Positions 16,664 to 27,172 are shown, counted from the first letter of the stretch. The stretch: DNA of 64,000 nt from Flavobacterium amniphilum (GCF_023634845.1 NZ_JAMLJL010000002.1:62001-126000); one strand, 5' to 3'. Program-made: numbers and translations. Notes: generated by a model not told the origin, from the letters alone.

Positions 16664-19408
16664 CTAGTCCACAACTAACTTGGCCGTAAATAATTTTCTT
16701 GAATGAATTTTCAGGATATAGATTCCTTTTGGTAAATCCTGATTGATTAAAGAATATTTGTTATTGTTAACGTTTTTAGTTGCATACAATAATTTTCCTT
16801 CGGTATTAAAAATCTCAATCTCATCGATTGGGTAATCCGACTGGATGAACGTTTGATTCCCCTTTTGGGTTGGATTTGGATACACGTTCAATCCGTTATC
16901 AATTTTGAATTCGTCTTTGCCTAAAGTTGGATTAATCACCTGGAACGTCACACGGTTTGAAACCTCATTGTAAGAATCGTTTGTGAACATCACCATAAAA
17001 TAATTACCTGTTTGAGTGGGTAATTCGGCCGGAGCAATTACTTTTGAACCTTGTGCCTGACCTTCAAAATACGTATAACTCACTAACGGATTCACATTCG
17101 GGTTATCCCCTTCGTGGTAAATACCCAGCCAGTCTTTCACGATACCCGGAGCATCTGTCCATGAAGCCGTAATTTGTTCACCAAGATCATACACCGGTTT
17201 ATTGATCCAAAGTTCGGTTACAATATCCCCTACTTTAAAAAAGACCTTGTTTCCAACAGGATTGTATCCGTTTTGCAGATAATACTCGGCATAATAGTAT
17301 CCTTTTGGTAAATTATTGAAGGTTTTTGAACCCGAAGCCGTCGTAACATATTGCCAAGAAGTTGCGGCAACACTTCCGCCCGGTGTAACCCCCATTTTAT
17401 AAATTCCGATCCAGTCACTTGTTAACTGCGGACCATTACTGAACGTAACCGTTACCGGAGAACCTACGGCATACTCGGCTTGATTTGTACTTAGTGTTGG
17501 AACAGGTCCAACATAGAAATACTTTCTTGAAGCGATTTCGGTATAGCCACCATTTGAGAATATTGCGGCAAAATAACGTCCTTTATTAGGTAATCCACTG
17601 GCAAAATTAATAAAACCACTCGCACTACCGTTAGTATATTGCCAGGTTTGGGAAGGCGAAGTTGAACCCGGTGTTTGGCCTTCTTTATACAAACCAATCC
17701 ACGTTGACGTACTCGCAGGAGCATCTGTATAATTGACTTTAATTGGAGCATTTTGTGCATAAGTTGCTGCATCCAAAGTAATTTCGGTATTAACCGTGTT
17801 ACTTCCCGAGATTGTAAACGATTTCACATCAGACCATGGAGACCATTCCAGATTACGGTCGCGGTATCTTAGTTTTATATAGTATTGACCGTTTGGAAGT
17901 GAGTTTGAAGCCAAAGTCATTTTAGTAATATCAACTCCTAAGTTTTGATTCACGGTAGAATCCCTTCTGGTTCCATATTTACCATATAAATTTTCGAAAT
18001 CTCTATACACCTCTTTTTTAATGATATCAAAGGTAGGCGTTTGTGAAATCAGGAACTGGCTCGTATTCAATAATTCGTTTGTCGTTGTACTGAAAGCCGA
18101 ACCGTTTACCGTCACAGGCAACGTTACATTAGTTGGGAAATTATTAGTAATGGAAGGTTTCACCGGAGCCGGTTTGTTTTTATAGCGGTGGAATGTATCC
18201 ATTAACTGATTGTTTTTCCAACGGTCAACACTTCCGATTGAGTAGCTTTCGATATCCATTTTACCGTTAGTTACGTCTATATCAACAATTTGGTAAATCC
18301 AGTTACAAATCGTTTTTTGCACGTCGTCGAAATCCTGTTCGGTAGACGAACCCCAGTATTGATCCCAAGCCGTTCCACCCGAGATAATATTGTATGTTGG
18401 CGTATTTTTTAACTGGCCTCTGTGGTACAAATGATGGTGCGCTCCGATGTGCATGGCATATTTAGGAGAAGACACCAATAAAGGAACCGCAGTGTTGCGA
18501 ACCCAGGTAGAAATATCACCTACATATTGTTCCGCCTGATACGGACGGTGGCTTAGGGAGAAAATCCAGTCGACGGTTGTATCTGTATTCGCGGCATTTA
18601 GAACCTGTTGCAACCAATTCAATTGAGGAGTTCCTGTGTGCTCTGAACTCAAACTGATAAACAAAACGTTACCCGCCTGTTGGGCGTAGTAATTTTCAGT
18701 TCCCGAAGAAATACCTTTATAAGTCAGCTCACTGATGTAAAAATGATCGTAGTACGAATTCATTCCCAAAGTACCATACGTTTCGTGATTACCAACCGTA
18801 GTCTGAATTGGAATATTACCCGACAATCCTTTATTTTTTTTAAAGTGAACGTTTTCATAATGATCCAACGTTCCCACATCCACCTGATCACCCACCATGA
18901 ACGTCATGGCGATATTATCTTCAGGAGAAGAATTGCGACCCCATTTGTCCTTGATTTTACGTTTAGCTGCCGAAACCAAGGAATCATAACGCGGAACGGC
19001 TTTCAGCTGATTGTCACCCATGATCAGGAAACGGATATGACCATCGGCAGTGGCAGGCTGACCCGGTAACGGTAATGTTTTGAAAGAGTTAACCGCAGAG
19101 TACGAAGTTCCTGTTTTGATGCGGTAATAATACTTTGTGTTCGGTGTAAGATTTGCGACTTTCACACTATGGTAAAAGTAATTTCCGGGATAACCAGAAT
19201 CAGTAAAAACGTTTGTGTTTCCCGTTACTGTAACATTTAAATTGTTAGAAGTAGTACCATATTCAACGGTGGATTCATTGTTACTTTCCGTTTTCCAGTT
19301 TACGTAGATCGAGTTTGGTGTGGCGTTTTGGAGATACGGAAATAAAGTTTGCGCTTTTGACACCATCCCGGCACCGAAAAGCAGTAAAAGCATGTAAATT
19401 TTCTTCAT
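16664..19408 (-). CDS. Secreted metallophosphoesterase with purple acid phosphatase-like N-domain and T9SS tail
   Basis: 914 residues. Signal peptide ends VSKAQ. A fibronectin/purple-acid-phosphatase N-terminal domain (about 20-110, TPNTKYYYRIKTG) precedes a calcineurin-like phosphoesterase whose metal motifs are all visible: LIMGDNQ, GDQVDVG, VGNHETYG, SLSHRPY and GAHHHLYH. After it come three similar beta-sandwich repeats, each with a SDWIG[I/L]Y-type core (near residues 560, 655 and 745). The last about 75 residues form a type IX secretion sorting domain (LNVYPNPTQKG ... LPKGIYILKI). It should be exported and released or surface-attached, hydrolysing phosphate esters. Single-gene unit with its own promoter and terminator. 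Confidence 0.92.
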   Translation of the reverse strand: MKKIYMLLLLFGAGMVSKAQTLFPYLQNATPNSIYVNWKTESNNESTVEYGTTSNNLNVTVTGNTNVFTDSGYPGNYFYHSVKVANLTPNTKYYYRIKTGTSYSAVNSFKTLPLPGQPATADGHIRFLIMGDNQLKAVPRYDSLVSAAKRKIKDKWGRNSSPEDNIAMTFMVGDQVDVGTLDHYENVHFKKNKGLSGNIPIQTTVGNHETYGTLGMNSYYDHFYISELTYKGISSGTENYYAQQAGNVLFISLSSEHTGTPQLNWLQQVLNAANTDTTVDWIFSLSHRPYQAEQYVGDISTWVRNTAVPLLVSSPKYAMHIGAHHHLYHRGQLKNTPTYNIISGGTAWDQYWGSSTEQDFDDVQKTICNWIYQIVDIDVTNGKMDIESYSIGSVDRWKNNQLMDTFHRYKNKPAPVKPSITNNFPTNVTLPVTVNGSAFSTTTNELLNTSQFLISQTPTFDIIKKEVYRDFENLYGKYGTRRDSTVNQNLGVDITKMTLASNSLPNGQYYIKLRYRDRNLEWSPWSDVKSFTISGSNTVNTEITLDAATYAQNAPIKVNYTDAPASTSTWIGLYKEGQTPGSTSPSQTWQYTNGSASGFINFASGLPNKGRYFAAIFSNGGYTEIASRKYFYVGPVPTLSTNQAEYAVGSPVTVTFSNGPQLTSDWIGIYKMGVTPGGSVAATSWQYVTTASGSKTFNNLPKGYYYAEYYLQNGYNPVGNKVFFKVGDIVTELWINKPVYDLGEQITASWTDAPGIVKDWLGIYHEGDNPNVNPLVSYTYFEGQAQGSKVIAPAELPTQTGNYFMVMFTNDSYNEVSNRVTFQVINPTLGKDEFKIDNGLNVYPNPTQKGNQTFIQSDYPIDEIEIFNTEGKLLYATKNVNNNKYSLINQDLPKGIYILKIHSRKLFTAKLVVD

Positions 19409-19432
19409 TAGTAGCTAGTTTTTAGTTGGTTG

Positions 19433-19440
19433 CAAAACTA
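19433..19440 (-). promoter_or_regulatory. Promoter -7 element of the phosphoesterase gene
   Basis: Minus strand TAGTTTTG, an exact TAnnTTTG match 25 bases before the ATG at 19408. The -33 TTG is not at ideal distance. Confidence 0.45.
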
Positions 19441-19582
19441 CCAATCCCAAACCCCAATGCTTTTAAGGGAATGTTACAGTTGCTTTATGCTTACTCTTCT
19501 TAATTGTTAATTTTGTTAAATAATTGTGCTTTCTACCGACTTAACTTTAAATTTCAGCTAAATAAAACAGACACAAATAACT

Positions 19583-20104
19583 ATGAAATTCGATTTAGAC
19601 AAAACCATTGAAGTTTTAGAACGCACGCCGTTATTGCTTGAAGCCTTATTAAAAAACCTTTCTGATGAATGGAGCCTGAGCAATGAAGGAGAAGAAACCT
19701 GGAGTCCTTATGATGTCGTGGGACATTTAATTCATGGAGAAAAAACAGACTGGATCAAACGGCTGGAAATAATACTTGCAGAAGAAGGCAATAAAACATT
19801 TGAACCTTTTGACCGTTTTGCCCAATTTGAAGAAAGCAAAGGCAAAACATTAAACCAGCTTTTATCTGAGTTTAAAGAAATACGGAATTATAATCTTCAG
19901 ATTCTGAGATCTAAAAATATAACGAGTGCTGATTTTACAAAGAAAGGCATGCATCCGGCGTTGGGAGAAGCAACCTTAGTTAATTTACTTTCCACTTGGG
20001 TCGTTCATGATCTGAATCATTTATCACAGATTTCGAGGGTAATGGCGAAGCAGTATAAAGAGGAAGTTGGTCCCTGGATTGAATATTTACCGGTTTTAAA
20101 ATAA
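19583..20104 (+). CDS. DinB family protein
   Basis: 173 residues; four-helix-bundle fold of the DinB/YfiT superfamily. The metal-binding histidines typical of the family are present: one in VVGHLIHGEK near residue 49 and two in VVHDLNHLSQISRVM near 145. Members are metal-dependent thiol transferases or hydrolases, or of unknown function; no substrate can be assigned here. It has its own terminator directly after the stop codon, so it is monocistronic. Confidence 0.88.
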   Translation: MKFDLDKTIEVLERTPLLLEALLKNLSDEWSLSNEGEETWSPYDVVGHLIHGEKTDWIKRLEIILAEEGNKTFEPFDRFAQFEESKGKTLNQLLSEFKEIRNYNLQILRSKNITSADFTKKGMHPALGEATLVNLLSTWVVHDLNHLSQISRVMAKQYKEEVGPWIEYLPVLK

Positions 20105-20106
20105 AG

Positions 20107-20130
20107 AAATCCCGCTTTAAGGCGGGATTT
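20107..20130 (+). terminator. Terminator after the DinB gene
   Basis: AAATCCCGC (20107-20115) and GCGGGATTT (20122-20130) form a perfect 9-pair stem with a 6-base loop and a T-rich end. Confidence 0.85.
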
Positions 20131-20210
20131 TACATTCAGAACAAACCAATACGTAAAAACTTCCATCAGTACTTCCTATATTTACAGGTAAATCTTACAA
20201 ACTATATTTA

Positions 20211-20990
20211 ATGGATTTTAAAGAAATAATTCCTGACAAAAGCATATCCTTATTTGTTAAAAGCATTTTAGTTTATGAATCGATTGAGGACGAAAAACAT
20301 AAAACGATCCTCCCCTTTTTCGCCGACGGATATCCCGGTATTATGTATCAGGAAACAACAAACGGGTTACTTGTAAGTCCGCATGAAAAAGAAATGCCTG
20401 TATTTTTTCTTTATGGCCAAACCATAAAACCTATTGAACTTATCATGGAAGGCAGTTACAAACTGATTATCATCCAGCTTTACCCATTTGTGCTTCAGAA
20501 GTTTTTCGGTTTAGATCCCAAAAGCATTAATGATAACTGTTATAATCTGTTACAACTTGAAATGTCAGAGATTCAGAATACTGTCAGCTCATTAAAAATT
20601 GAACCAGATACAACAAATAGAATTCAAACTATTTCCGGTTTTTTACAGACCGTTTTCGAAGAAAAAAAACAACTTCTGGATTATAAAATCAGGCAATCAA
20701 TTCAATTAATCTTAGATAACAACGGCCAATTAAGCATAAGCGAACTTTGCACAGCAACAGAGTTAAATGAAAGAACGCTGGAAAGAAGATTTTTGAATGA
20801 AGTAGGTATTTCTCCCAAACAATTTTCAAGAATTATCCAGTTTCAACAGTCCTTGGAACAATTAACTGAAAAAGATTATGACAAACTGACGGATATTGTT
20901 TATTCAAACGGATTTGCAGACCAATCCCATTTTATTAAAGTGTTTAAAGCATTCACAGGTAAAACGCCTAAAGTATTCCTTAAGAATTAG
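20211..20990 (+). CDS. AraC-family transcriptional regulator
   Basis: 259 residues. An N-terminal domain (about 1-150, FFADGYPGIMYQ, IIIQLYPFVLQKFFG) resembles the DUF6597 sensor domain common in Bacteroidota AraC proteins. The C-terminal about 100 residues hold the two helix-turn-helix units: SISELCTATELNERTLERRFLNEVGISPKQFSRIIQFQQSL, then DIVYSNGFADQSHFIKVFKAFTGKTPKVF, the classic AraC signature. The target is unknown; a cytochrome c and a DUF1772 gene lie 82 bases downstream on the same strand and are candidate targets. An inverted CGGTTTTA-type sequence lies in that gap (about 21005-21030). Confidence 0.88.
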   Translation: MDFKEIIPDKSISLFVKSILVYESIEDEKHKTILPFFADGYPGIMYQETTNGLLVSPHEKEMPVFFLYGQTIKPIELIMEGSYKLIIIQLYPFVLQKFFGLDPKSINDNCYNLLQLEMSEIQNTVSSLKIEPDTTNRIQTISGFLQTVFEEKKQLLDYKIRQSIQLILDNNGQLSISELCTATELNERTLERRFLNEVGISPKQFSRIIQFQQSLEQLTEKDYDKLTDIVYSNGFADQSHFIKVFKAFTGKTPKVFLKN

Positions 20991-21072
20991 TTTTTTACCG
21001 GTTGTCGGTTTTATACTATTTTTTAAAACCGTGAAGAATCAACTTTGTAGTATAATAATTAACTAATATACT

Positions 21073-21357
21073 ATGAAACGACTACTTATGATGATGCTTC
21101 TTTTCTATGCATCAGTTCATTCAAATGATCCCGGAAACGGTAAAAAACTATTTGAAAGCAAATGTGCAAGATGCCATGGGAAAGACGGAACCAAAGGTTT
21201 GTTTGGAGCAAAGAATCTGCAAAAAAGCAAATTGACCGATGCAGAATATACTAAAGTAATAACTAACGGCATAGCATTTATGCCTGCCTGGAAAAAGAGA
21301 TTATCAGGAGATCAAATTACAGAAGTCATTCATTATATAAAAGAACTAAAAAAATAA
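21073..21357 (+). CDS. Small monohaem cytochrome c
   Basis: 94 residues with a signal peptide (about 1-17) and one haem-binding motif CARCHGKDG near residue 33. The distal methionine is likely the one in AFMPAWKKRLS near 75. It is a class I periplasmic cytochrome c of the c6/c553 type (GKKLFESKCARCHG). It is followed after three bases by a DUF1772 membrane protein gene, so the two are probably co-transcribed. Electron partner unknown. Confidence 0.88.
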   Translation: MKRLLMMMLLFYASVHSNDPGNGKKLFESKCARCHGKDGTKGLFGAKNLQKSKLTDAEYTKVITNGIAFMPAWKKRLSGDQITEVIHYIKELKK

Positions 21358-21360
21358 ACT

Positions 21361-21873
21361 ATGAAAAATACAGACATTATCCTATTAATTACAACGACAT
21401 TTTCAGCATTGATGGCTGGTCTTTTTTATGCATATACCTGTTCTGTTAATTTAGGTTTAGGTAAACTTTCGGATATCGAATACATCAAAGCGATGCAATC
21501 TATTAACAGGGAAATTCAAAATCCGGTATTCTTCAGTTGCTTTTTTGGAACATTGATTCTGATACCTTTGAGTGCATTTTTGCAATACAACCAACAGGCA
21601 ACATTTAAAGCATGGCTTTTGCTTACGGCTGCAGTAACTTATGCAATAGGTGTTTTTGGTGTAACCGTTTTCGGAAATGTTCCTTTGAATGAAGCATTGG
21701 AAAATTTCAACACAATTGGTGTAGCCAAAGAAGTTATCCAGCATCAGAGAGCACTTTTTGAAACAAAATGGAATTTATTGAATACAGTCAGAACTGTTTT
21801 TTCAATATTGACCGTGATGCTATTGATTGCCGCCTGTATGAACCATAGTAAAGTACCGGTAACGGCTTCATAA
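21361..21873 (+). CDS. DUF1772 family membrane protein
   Basis: 170 residues with four predicted membrane helices (about 7-27, 55-75, 83-103 and 142-160). The motif ALMAGLFYAYTCSVNLGL at the start and FGNVPLNEAL in the second half match DUF1772 (anthrone-oxygenase-like) proteins. Some family members are oxygenases of polyketides, but most bacterial ones have no assigned role. It is coupled to the preceding cytochrome c gene and ends at a bidirectional terminator. Confidence 0.85.
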   Translation: MKNTDIILLITTTFSALMAGLFYAYTCSVNLGLGKLSDIEYIKAMQSINREIQNPVFFSCFFGTLILIPLSAFLQYNQQATFKAWLLLTAAVTYAIGVFGVTVFGNVPLNEALENFNTIGVAKEVIQHQRALFETKWNLLNTVRTVFSILTVMLLIAACMNHSKVPVTAS

Positions 21874-21889
21874 ATCTTACTCCATAAAA

Positions 21890-21913
21890 AAATCCCGCTT
21901 TAAGGCGGGATTT
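21890..21913. terminator. Bidirectional terminator between the convergent DUF1772 and ABC-F genes
   Basis: AAATCCCGC (21890-21898) and GCGGGATTT (21905-21913) give a 9-pair stem. A-rich and T-rich flanks allow use from both sides. The hairpin sequence equals the one after the DinB gene. Confidence 0.85.
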
Positions 21914-21919
21914 ATATTT

Positions 21920-23536
<1,617 letters not shown>

Positions 23537-23560
23537 TTATTTATTTTTTAAAAAGTGATG

Positions 23561-23568
23561 CAAAAGTA
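23561..23568 (-). promoter_or_regulatory. Promoter -7 element of the ABC-F gene
   Basis: Minus strand TACTTTTG, exact TAnnTTTG match 25 bases before the ATG. Confidence 0.45.
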
Positions 23569-23864
23569 AGCAATAGTAAGCAGTTTTCTATTAAGAGTTT
23601 ATAGTTTTTTCCATATTGGATAAATATTCAATTATATAGTTTTCAATTATTAAAAAAAGCCGTTAAAAACACCATTCCGGTTACACATTGCAATCAAACC
23701 GGATACAAATTAAAGCATTAAAAGGCAATTATTTGTACTATTTTTCTTTCTTTATATTTAAAAAATTAACTGTTTCTTTGCAACAGCTGTTAAGATATTC
23801 CCAATACTCTTGGAAGTACGGGAACTTTAACTGTACATTAACAGCCTTATATGCTTTATAAAAA

Positions 23865-23872
23865 TATATTTG
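23865..23872 (+). promoter_or_regulatory. Promoter -7 element of the TlpA-like gene
   Basis: TATATTTG, exact TAnnTTTG match 22 bases before the ATG at 23894. No clear -33 TTG. Confidence 0.5.
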
Positions 23873-23893
23873 CTTATCATAATTTAGATTAGA

Positions 23894-25291
23894 ATGATTG
23901 CCTATTTGAAAAAATTACAATTTCTTTTGCCCATTATCAGCCCAATCCTCGTGACTTCATGTGCGAGAGTCTTCCATGACAATGATTACAAGGCTTATTT
24001 TGGGGGTGAGATTATTAACCCTAATTCGAAGAACGTCTTCTTGTGCCGTGATAATGAAATTATCGATACAATCGAATTAGACAAAAACAATCGTTTTTTT
24101 ACCGAGTATGATTCCCTTACACCTGGCATGTATACTTTTAAACATGAGCCGGAATACCAGTATATTTATTTTGGGAAAAACGACAGTTTGATGATTCGTC
24201 TGAACACACACGAATTTGACAACTCACTGACTTTTTGCGGACGTGGTGATGAAAAAAACAACTTCCTGATTGAACTATTCCTGAAAAACGAAGACGATAA
24301 AAATGCAGGATTTGACATTTACGATTACGATCTGAAAAAATTCGAGAATAAAATTGATGCCGATTTCAAAGAAAAAAATGCTTTCTACGAAAGACGCAAA
24401 GAAGACATCAATTGGGATGAGGATTTTGATGTATATGCAAAATCTATGCTGGAAATGCCGTATCTCGCCCAAAAAGAAGTGTATCCATTAGCACATAAAT
24501 TCAGAACAGGTCAGGAAGTTTGCAAAATCCTTCCTAAAGATTATTATGCTTTCCGTAAAAATATTGATTTCAATAATGAGAAACTGACACATTTTTCTCC
24601 TTTTGTTCGTTACCTGACTTCCATGATGAATAATGTAACCTGCAGCAAGGACGGAAACAATAAATCATTGGAAAACAATATTAAAAAACTGGATGTAGCC
24701 GATTCAATTTTTACCAATCAGAAGATCAAAAATGCTGTTTTAAACAACATTGCCTTTATGTATATGCTGGAAGACCAGAATATGCTGAACAATAAGAAAT
24801 TCCTGGATAAATATTTCAAATTGTGTACTGATAAGGAAAAACAAAAAGAAATCAAAAAAATTGCAGAAGCCACACAAACCATGTCACCGGGAAAACCACT
24901 ACAAAAAGTTGGTTTAATCAACCCAAAAGGCGAAAAAGTAGATTTCAATTCCATATTAAAGCAAAACACAGTGGTTTATTTCTGGACATCCGAGGCCCAA
25001 TCACACATGGAATCTGTGCATAAAAGAGCCTCTGAATTAAAAGCCAAATATCCGGATTGGGATTTCATTGCAGTTAATATTGATGACACCAATGAAACAT
25101 GGAAGGCTACTTTACACAAATACAATCTTTCAGAAAACGAACTACACGCTGTAGATTTCAAGGAAATAAAAGACAAATGGGTTATTACTAAAATCCACCG
25201 CGCCATGCTGATCAATGTTGACGGAACCATCAACAACGGCTTTGTCAGTCTTTTTGATGCCAGTTTCGACAAATACTTAATGAAGAAATAA
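23894..25291 (+). CDS. TlpA-like thioredoxin-fold lipoprotein lacking the CxxC
   Basis: 465 residues. Signal with lipobox (LVTSC, Cys near 23) predicts a membrane-anchored periplasmic protein. The N-terminal part (about 30-120) resembles the DUF4369 beta domain that precedes many Bacteroidota TlpA proteins; a helical middle follows; the last about 140 residues have the thioredoxin-like order of strands (LINPKGEKVDFNSIL, TVVYFWTSEAQSHM, WDFIAVNIDD, HRAMLINVDG). At the position of the redox CxxC the sequence is TSEAQSHM, so no disulfide chemistry is expected. The gene at 63268 is a distant relative. Role unknown; a binding or scaffold role is a guess. Confidence 0.8.
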   Translation: MIAYLKKLQFLLPIISPILVTSCARVFHDNDYKAYFGGEIINPNSKNVFLCRDNEIIDTIELDKNNRFFTEYDSLTPGMYTFKHEPEYQYIYFGKNDSLMIRLNTHEFDNSLTFCGRGDEKNNFLIELFLKNEDDKNAGFDIYDYDLKKFENKIDADFKEKNAFYERRKEDINWDEDFDVYAKSMLEMPYLAQKEVYPLAHKFRTGQEVCKILPKDYYAFRKNIDFNNEKLTHFSPFVRYLTSMMNNVTCSKDGNNKSLENNIKKLDVADSIFTNQKIKNAVLNNIAFMYMLEDQNMLNNKKFLDKYFKLCTDKEKQKEIKKIAEATQTMSPGKPLQKVGLINPKGEKVDFNSILKQNTVVYFWTSEAQSHMESVHKRASELKAKYPDWDFIAVNIDDTNETWKATLHKYNLSENELHAVDFKEIKDKWVITKIHRAMLINVDGTINNGFVSLFDASFDKYLMKK

Positions 25292-25310
25292 TTAAAACAA
25301 ACAGTCATAA

Positions 25311-25341
25311 AAAAAGCGTTCAGGATTTCTGAACGCTTTTT
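25311..25341. terminator. Bidirectional terminator between lipoprotein and transaldolase genes
   Basis: AAAAAGCGTTCAG (25311-25323) pairs perfectly with CTGAACGCTTTTT (25329-25341); works for both converging genes. Confidence 0.9.
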
Positions 25342-25360
25342 TATATTATGGGCTACAAAA

Positions 25361-26017
25361 TTATTTGTTTCCTTTTTCGTAATCAGCAATAAATTGAGCG
25401 ATTCCGATATCTGTTAATGGATGCTTCAGCAAACCAGTGATTGCAGATAATGGTCCTGTCATTACATCAGCACCAATTTTAGCACAGTTTACAATATGCA
25501 TAGTATGACGAACAGAAGCTGCTAAGATTTCAGTTTCAAAACCATAGTTATCATAAATATCACGAATTTCCTGAATCAAATTCAATCCGTCTGTAGACAC
25601 ATCATCCAAACGTCCTAAGAAAGGAGAAACATAACTAGCTCCTGCTTTAGCCGCTAATAAAGCCTGTCCTGCAGAAAACACTAAAGTCACGTTTGTTCTG
25701 ATTCCGCGGTCTGAAAAATATTTACATGCTTTCACACCTTCTTTTGTCATTGGTAATTTTACAACGATTTGCTCGTGTAATTCTGCCAATTCCTCACCTT
25801 CTTTAACCATTCCTTCAAAATCAAGTGCATTTACTTCAGCACTTACATCACCGTCAACAATGTTACAAATGTCAACATAATGTTTTAAAATATTATTAGT
25901 CCCGGTAATTCCTTCTTTTGCCATCAATGAAGGATTAGTCGTTACTCCGTCAAGAATTCCTAACGCCTGTGCTTCCTTAATTTGATCTAAATTGGCTGTG
26001 TCAATAAAAAATTTCAT
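25361..26017 (-). CDS. Transaldolase, small (FSA/TalC-like) type
   Basis: 218 residues. Class I aldolase of the short transaldolase family, which includes true transaldolases (B. subtilis YwjH type) and fructose-6-phosphate aldolases. Visible are the N-terminal [31 protein letters not shown], the Schiff-base lysine in VVKLPMT (K87), [25 protein letters not shown], and [13 protein letters not shown]. These details, especially [10 protein letters not shown], fit a transaldolase of the pentose phosphate pathway, and I favour that over aldolase activity. A structured intergenic element (26063-26149) lies just upstream of its start. Confidence 0.9.
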   Translation of the reverse strand: MKFFIDTANLDQIKEAQALGILDGVTTNPSLMAKEGITGTNNILKHYVDICNIVDGDVSAEVNALDFEGMVKEGEELAELHEQIVVKLPMTKEGVKACKYFSDRGIRTNVTLVFSAGQALLAAKAGASYVSPFLGRLDDVSTDGLNLIQEIRDIYDNYGFETEILAASVRHTMHIVNCAKIGADVMTGPLSAITGLLKHPLTDIGIAQFIADYEKGNK

Positions 26018-26062
26018 CTGTATGTATTTAAAAAAGTTGTGTTTTAAAGGTTACTATTATTT

Positions 26063-26149
26063 GGGCGTGTCCCTTTGGGCCGGGCTATCCACTACAATCT
26101 TTTTAACACGTCCGTGATTAAAAAGGATTTTCGCTTCTATCCCTCACGC
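26063..26149 (-). ncRNA. Structured intergenic element, copy 1 of a dispersed Flavobacteriales family
   Basis: Outer arms GCGTG (26065-26069) and CACGC (26145-26149) can pair; inside, CCC-TTT-GGG forms a small hairpin and a long one is built from ATCTTTTTAA and TTAAAAAGGAT around CACG/CGTG. Read on the minus strand it has the order AGAAGCG, ATCCTTTTT, hairpin, AAAAAGAT, GTGGATAGC, which matches the element at 33637 in sequence and layout. GC content is clearly higher than in neighbouring spacers. I recognise the family from Flavobacterium genomes but know no function; it might be Rfam Flavo-1, which I cannot verify. It may act as RNA or as DNA. Confidence 0.6.
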
Positions 26150-26172
26150 GGACGCAAAATTACAATTTATAA

Positions 26173-26361
26173 TTATCTTTTCGAATTTAATTCGCGTAAT
26201 TCATCTTTAATTTCATTCAATAAATCCTTTATCTCTTGGTGATTTTCCTCCATTAAATTGATGCGGTTAAGTGCTTTTGTAAAATTTCTGATAAAAAACC
26301 ACAAGATACCTAAAAATAATACTCCTAAAATTACAGAGAAGAATTGTTGTATATATCTTAT
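26173..26361 (-). CDS. Possible small membrane/coiled-coil protein without a canonical start
   Basis: The minus strand has an open frame of 62 codons that begins directly at the stop codon of the SDR gene and ends with TAA at 26173. It encodes one strong membrane helix (FFSVILGVLFLGILWFFI) followed by a charged, helical tail with coiled-coil character (EENHQEIKDLLNEIKDELREL), a very protein-like composition. The frame lacks ATG, GTG or TTG before the membrane helix; ATA at 26361 or ATT at 26364 are the only early candidates, and an in-frame stop precedes them. It could use a rare start coupled to the SDR stop or be a decayed gene. Confidence 0.45.
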   Translation of the reverse strand: MRYIQQFFSVILGVLFLGILWFFIRNFTKALNRINLMEENHQEIKDLLNEIKDELRELNSKR

Positions 26362-27161
26362 AATTTATAATGATTCATCAGCATTTTTTCGTACACTTTA
26401 TCCGGTAATGCTCTTTTCAAAACAATCGAGAATTTCTGCATGAAAGCTCCCACTTTATAATGCACCTTCGGATTGGGAGTTTGAATAATTTTATAAATCG
26501 CTCCGGCCATTTCCTCCGGATTACTGCCACTGTCTACATGTGTGTTCATTTCGTTTAATGTATTTCCGTAAGGAACTTCATAAACCGAACCTTTAATTAC
26601 AGGTGCATGATAACGTCCGGCTGCGATATTTGTAGCAAAATCTCCGGGAGCTACATTCGTAATCTTAATGCCAAATTGTTTGGTTTCCATACGTAAAGCT
26701 TCGGTAATTAATTCCAGTGCACCTTTTGACGCCGAATAAATCCCTCTATACGGAAGTCCCATGTAACCGGCGATAGATGTGATATTGATAATCAAGCCTG
26801 ATTTTTGGTTACGCATATGCGGCAAAACGGCCTTCATTACTTCAATTGGTCCGAATAGATTAGTCTCAAAGTTGTTTTTTATTTCATCAGTCGGAATTTC
26901 TTCAATCGGACCGGTAATTCCAACACCGGCATTGTTGATCACAACATCAACCCTACCCGATTTAGTTATAATTTCAGCAACTGCTGCCTGAATAGATTCT
27001 GCATTACGCACATCCAAAGCAATCAATGGAAATACTGAACCGGTAACTTTTTCCGGATTTCTGCTTGTACCGTAAACGGTAAAGCCTTTTTGGTGTAAAA
27101 ATTCACCAATCGATTTTCCAATTCCTGATGAACCTCCTGTTATTAATACTACTTGACTCAT
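26358..27161 (-). CDS. SDR family oxidoreductase
   Basis: 267 residues. Classical short-chain dehydrogenase: cofactor loop TGGSSGIGKSIG (8-19), NNAGVGITGPIEE near 88, catalytic serine in INITSIAGYMG and the YSASKGAL motif (Tyr and Lys) near 150. The arginine in YGTSRNP after the second strand points to NADP(H) preference. The C-terminus (VGAFMQKFSIVLKRALPDKVYEKMLMNHY) resembles SDRs acting on lipid-like or retinol-like substrates; actual substrate unknown. It follows the dipeptide epimerase gene by 11 bases on the minus strand and is probably co-transcribed. Confidence 0.88.
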   Translation of the reverse strand: MSQVVLITGGSSGIGKSIGEFLHQKGFTVYGTSRNPEKVTGSVFPLIALDVRNAESIQAAVAEIITKSGRVDVVINNAGVGITGPIEEIPTDEIKNNFETNLFGPIEVMKAVLPHMRNQKSGLIINITSIAGYMGLPYRGIYSASKGALELITEALRMETKQFGIKITNVAPGDFATNIAAGRYHAPVIKGSVYEVPYGNTLNEMNTHVDSGSNPEEMAGAIYKIIQTPNPKVHYKVGAFMQKFSIVLKRALPDKVYEKMLMNHYKL

Positions 27162-27172
27162 TTTATATTTTT

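Larger units (their letters stand above)
23537..23893. other. 357-base divergent intergenic region
   Basis: It separates the divergent ABC-F and TlpA-like lipoprotein genes. I find a -7 element for each side (listed separately), an inverted repeat CCGGTT (23677-23682) / AACCGG (23697-23702) extended by AT pairs that might be an operator or an RNA hairpin, and otherwise AT-rich sequence with no credible ORF or structured RNA. Confidence 0.6.
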
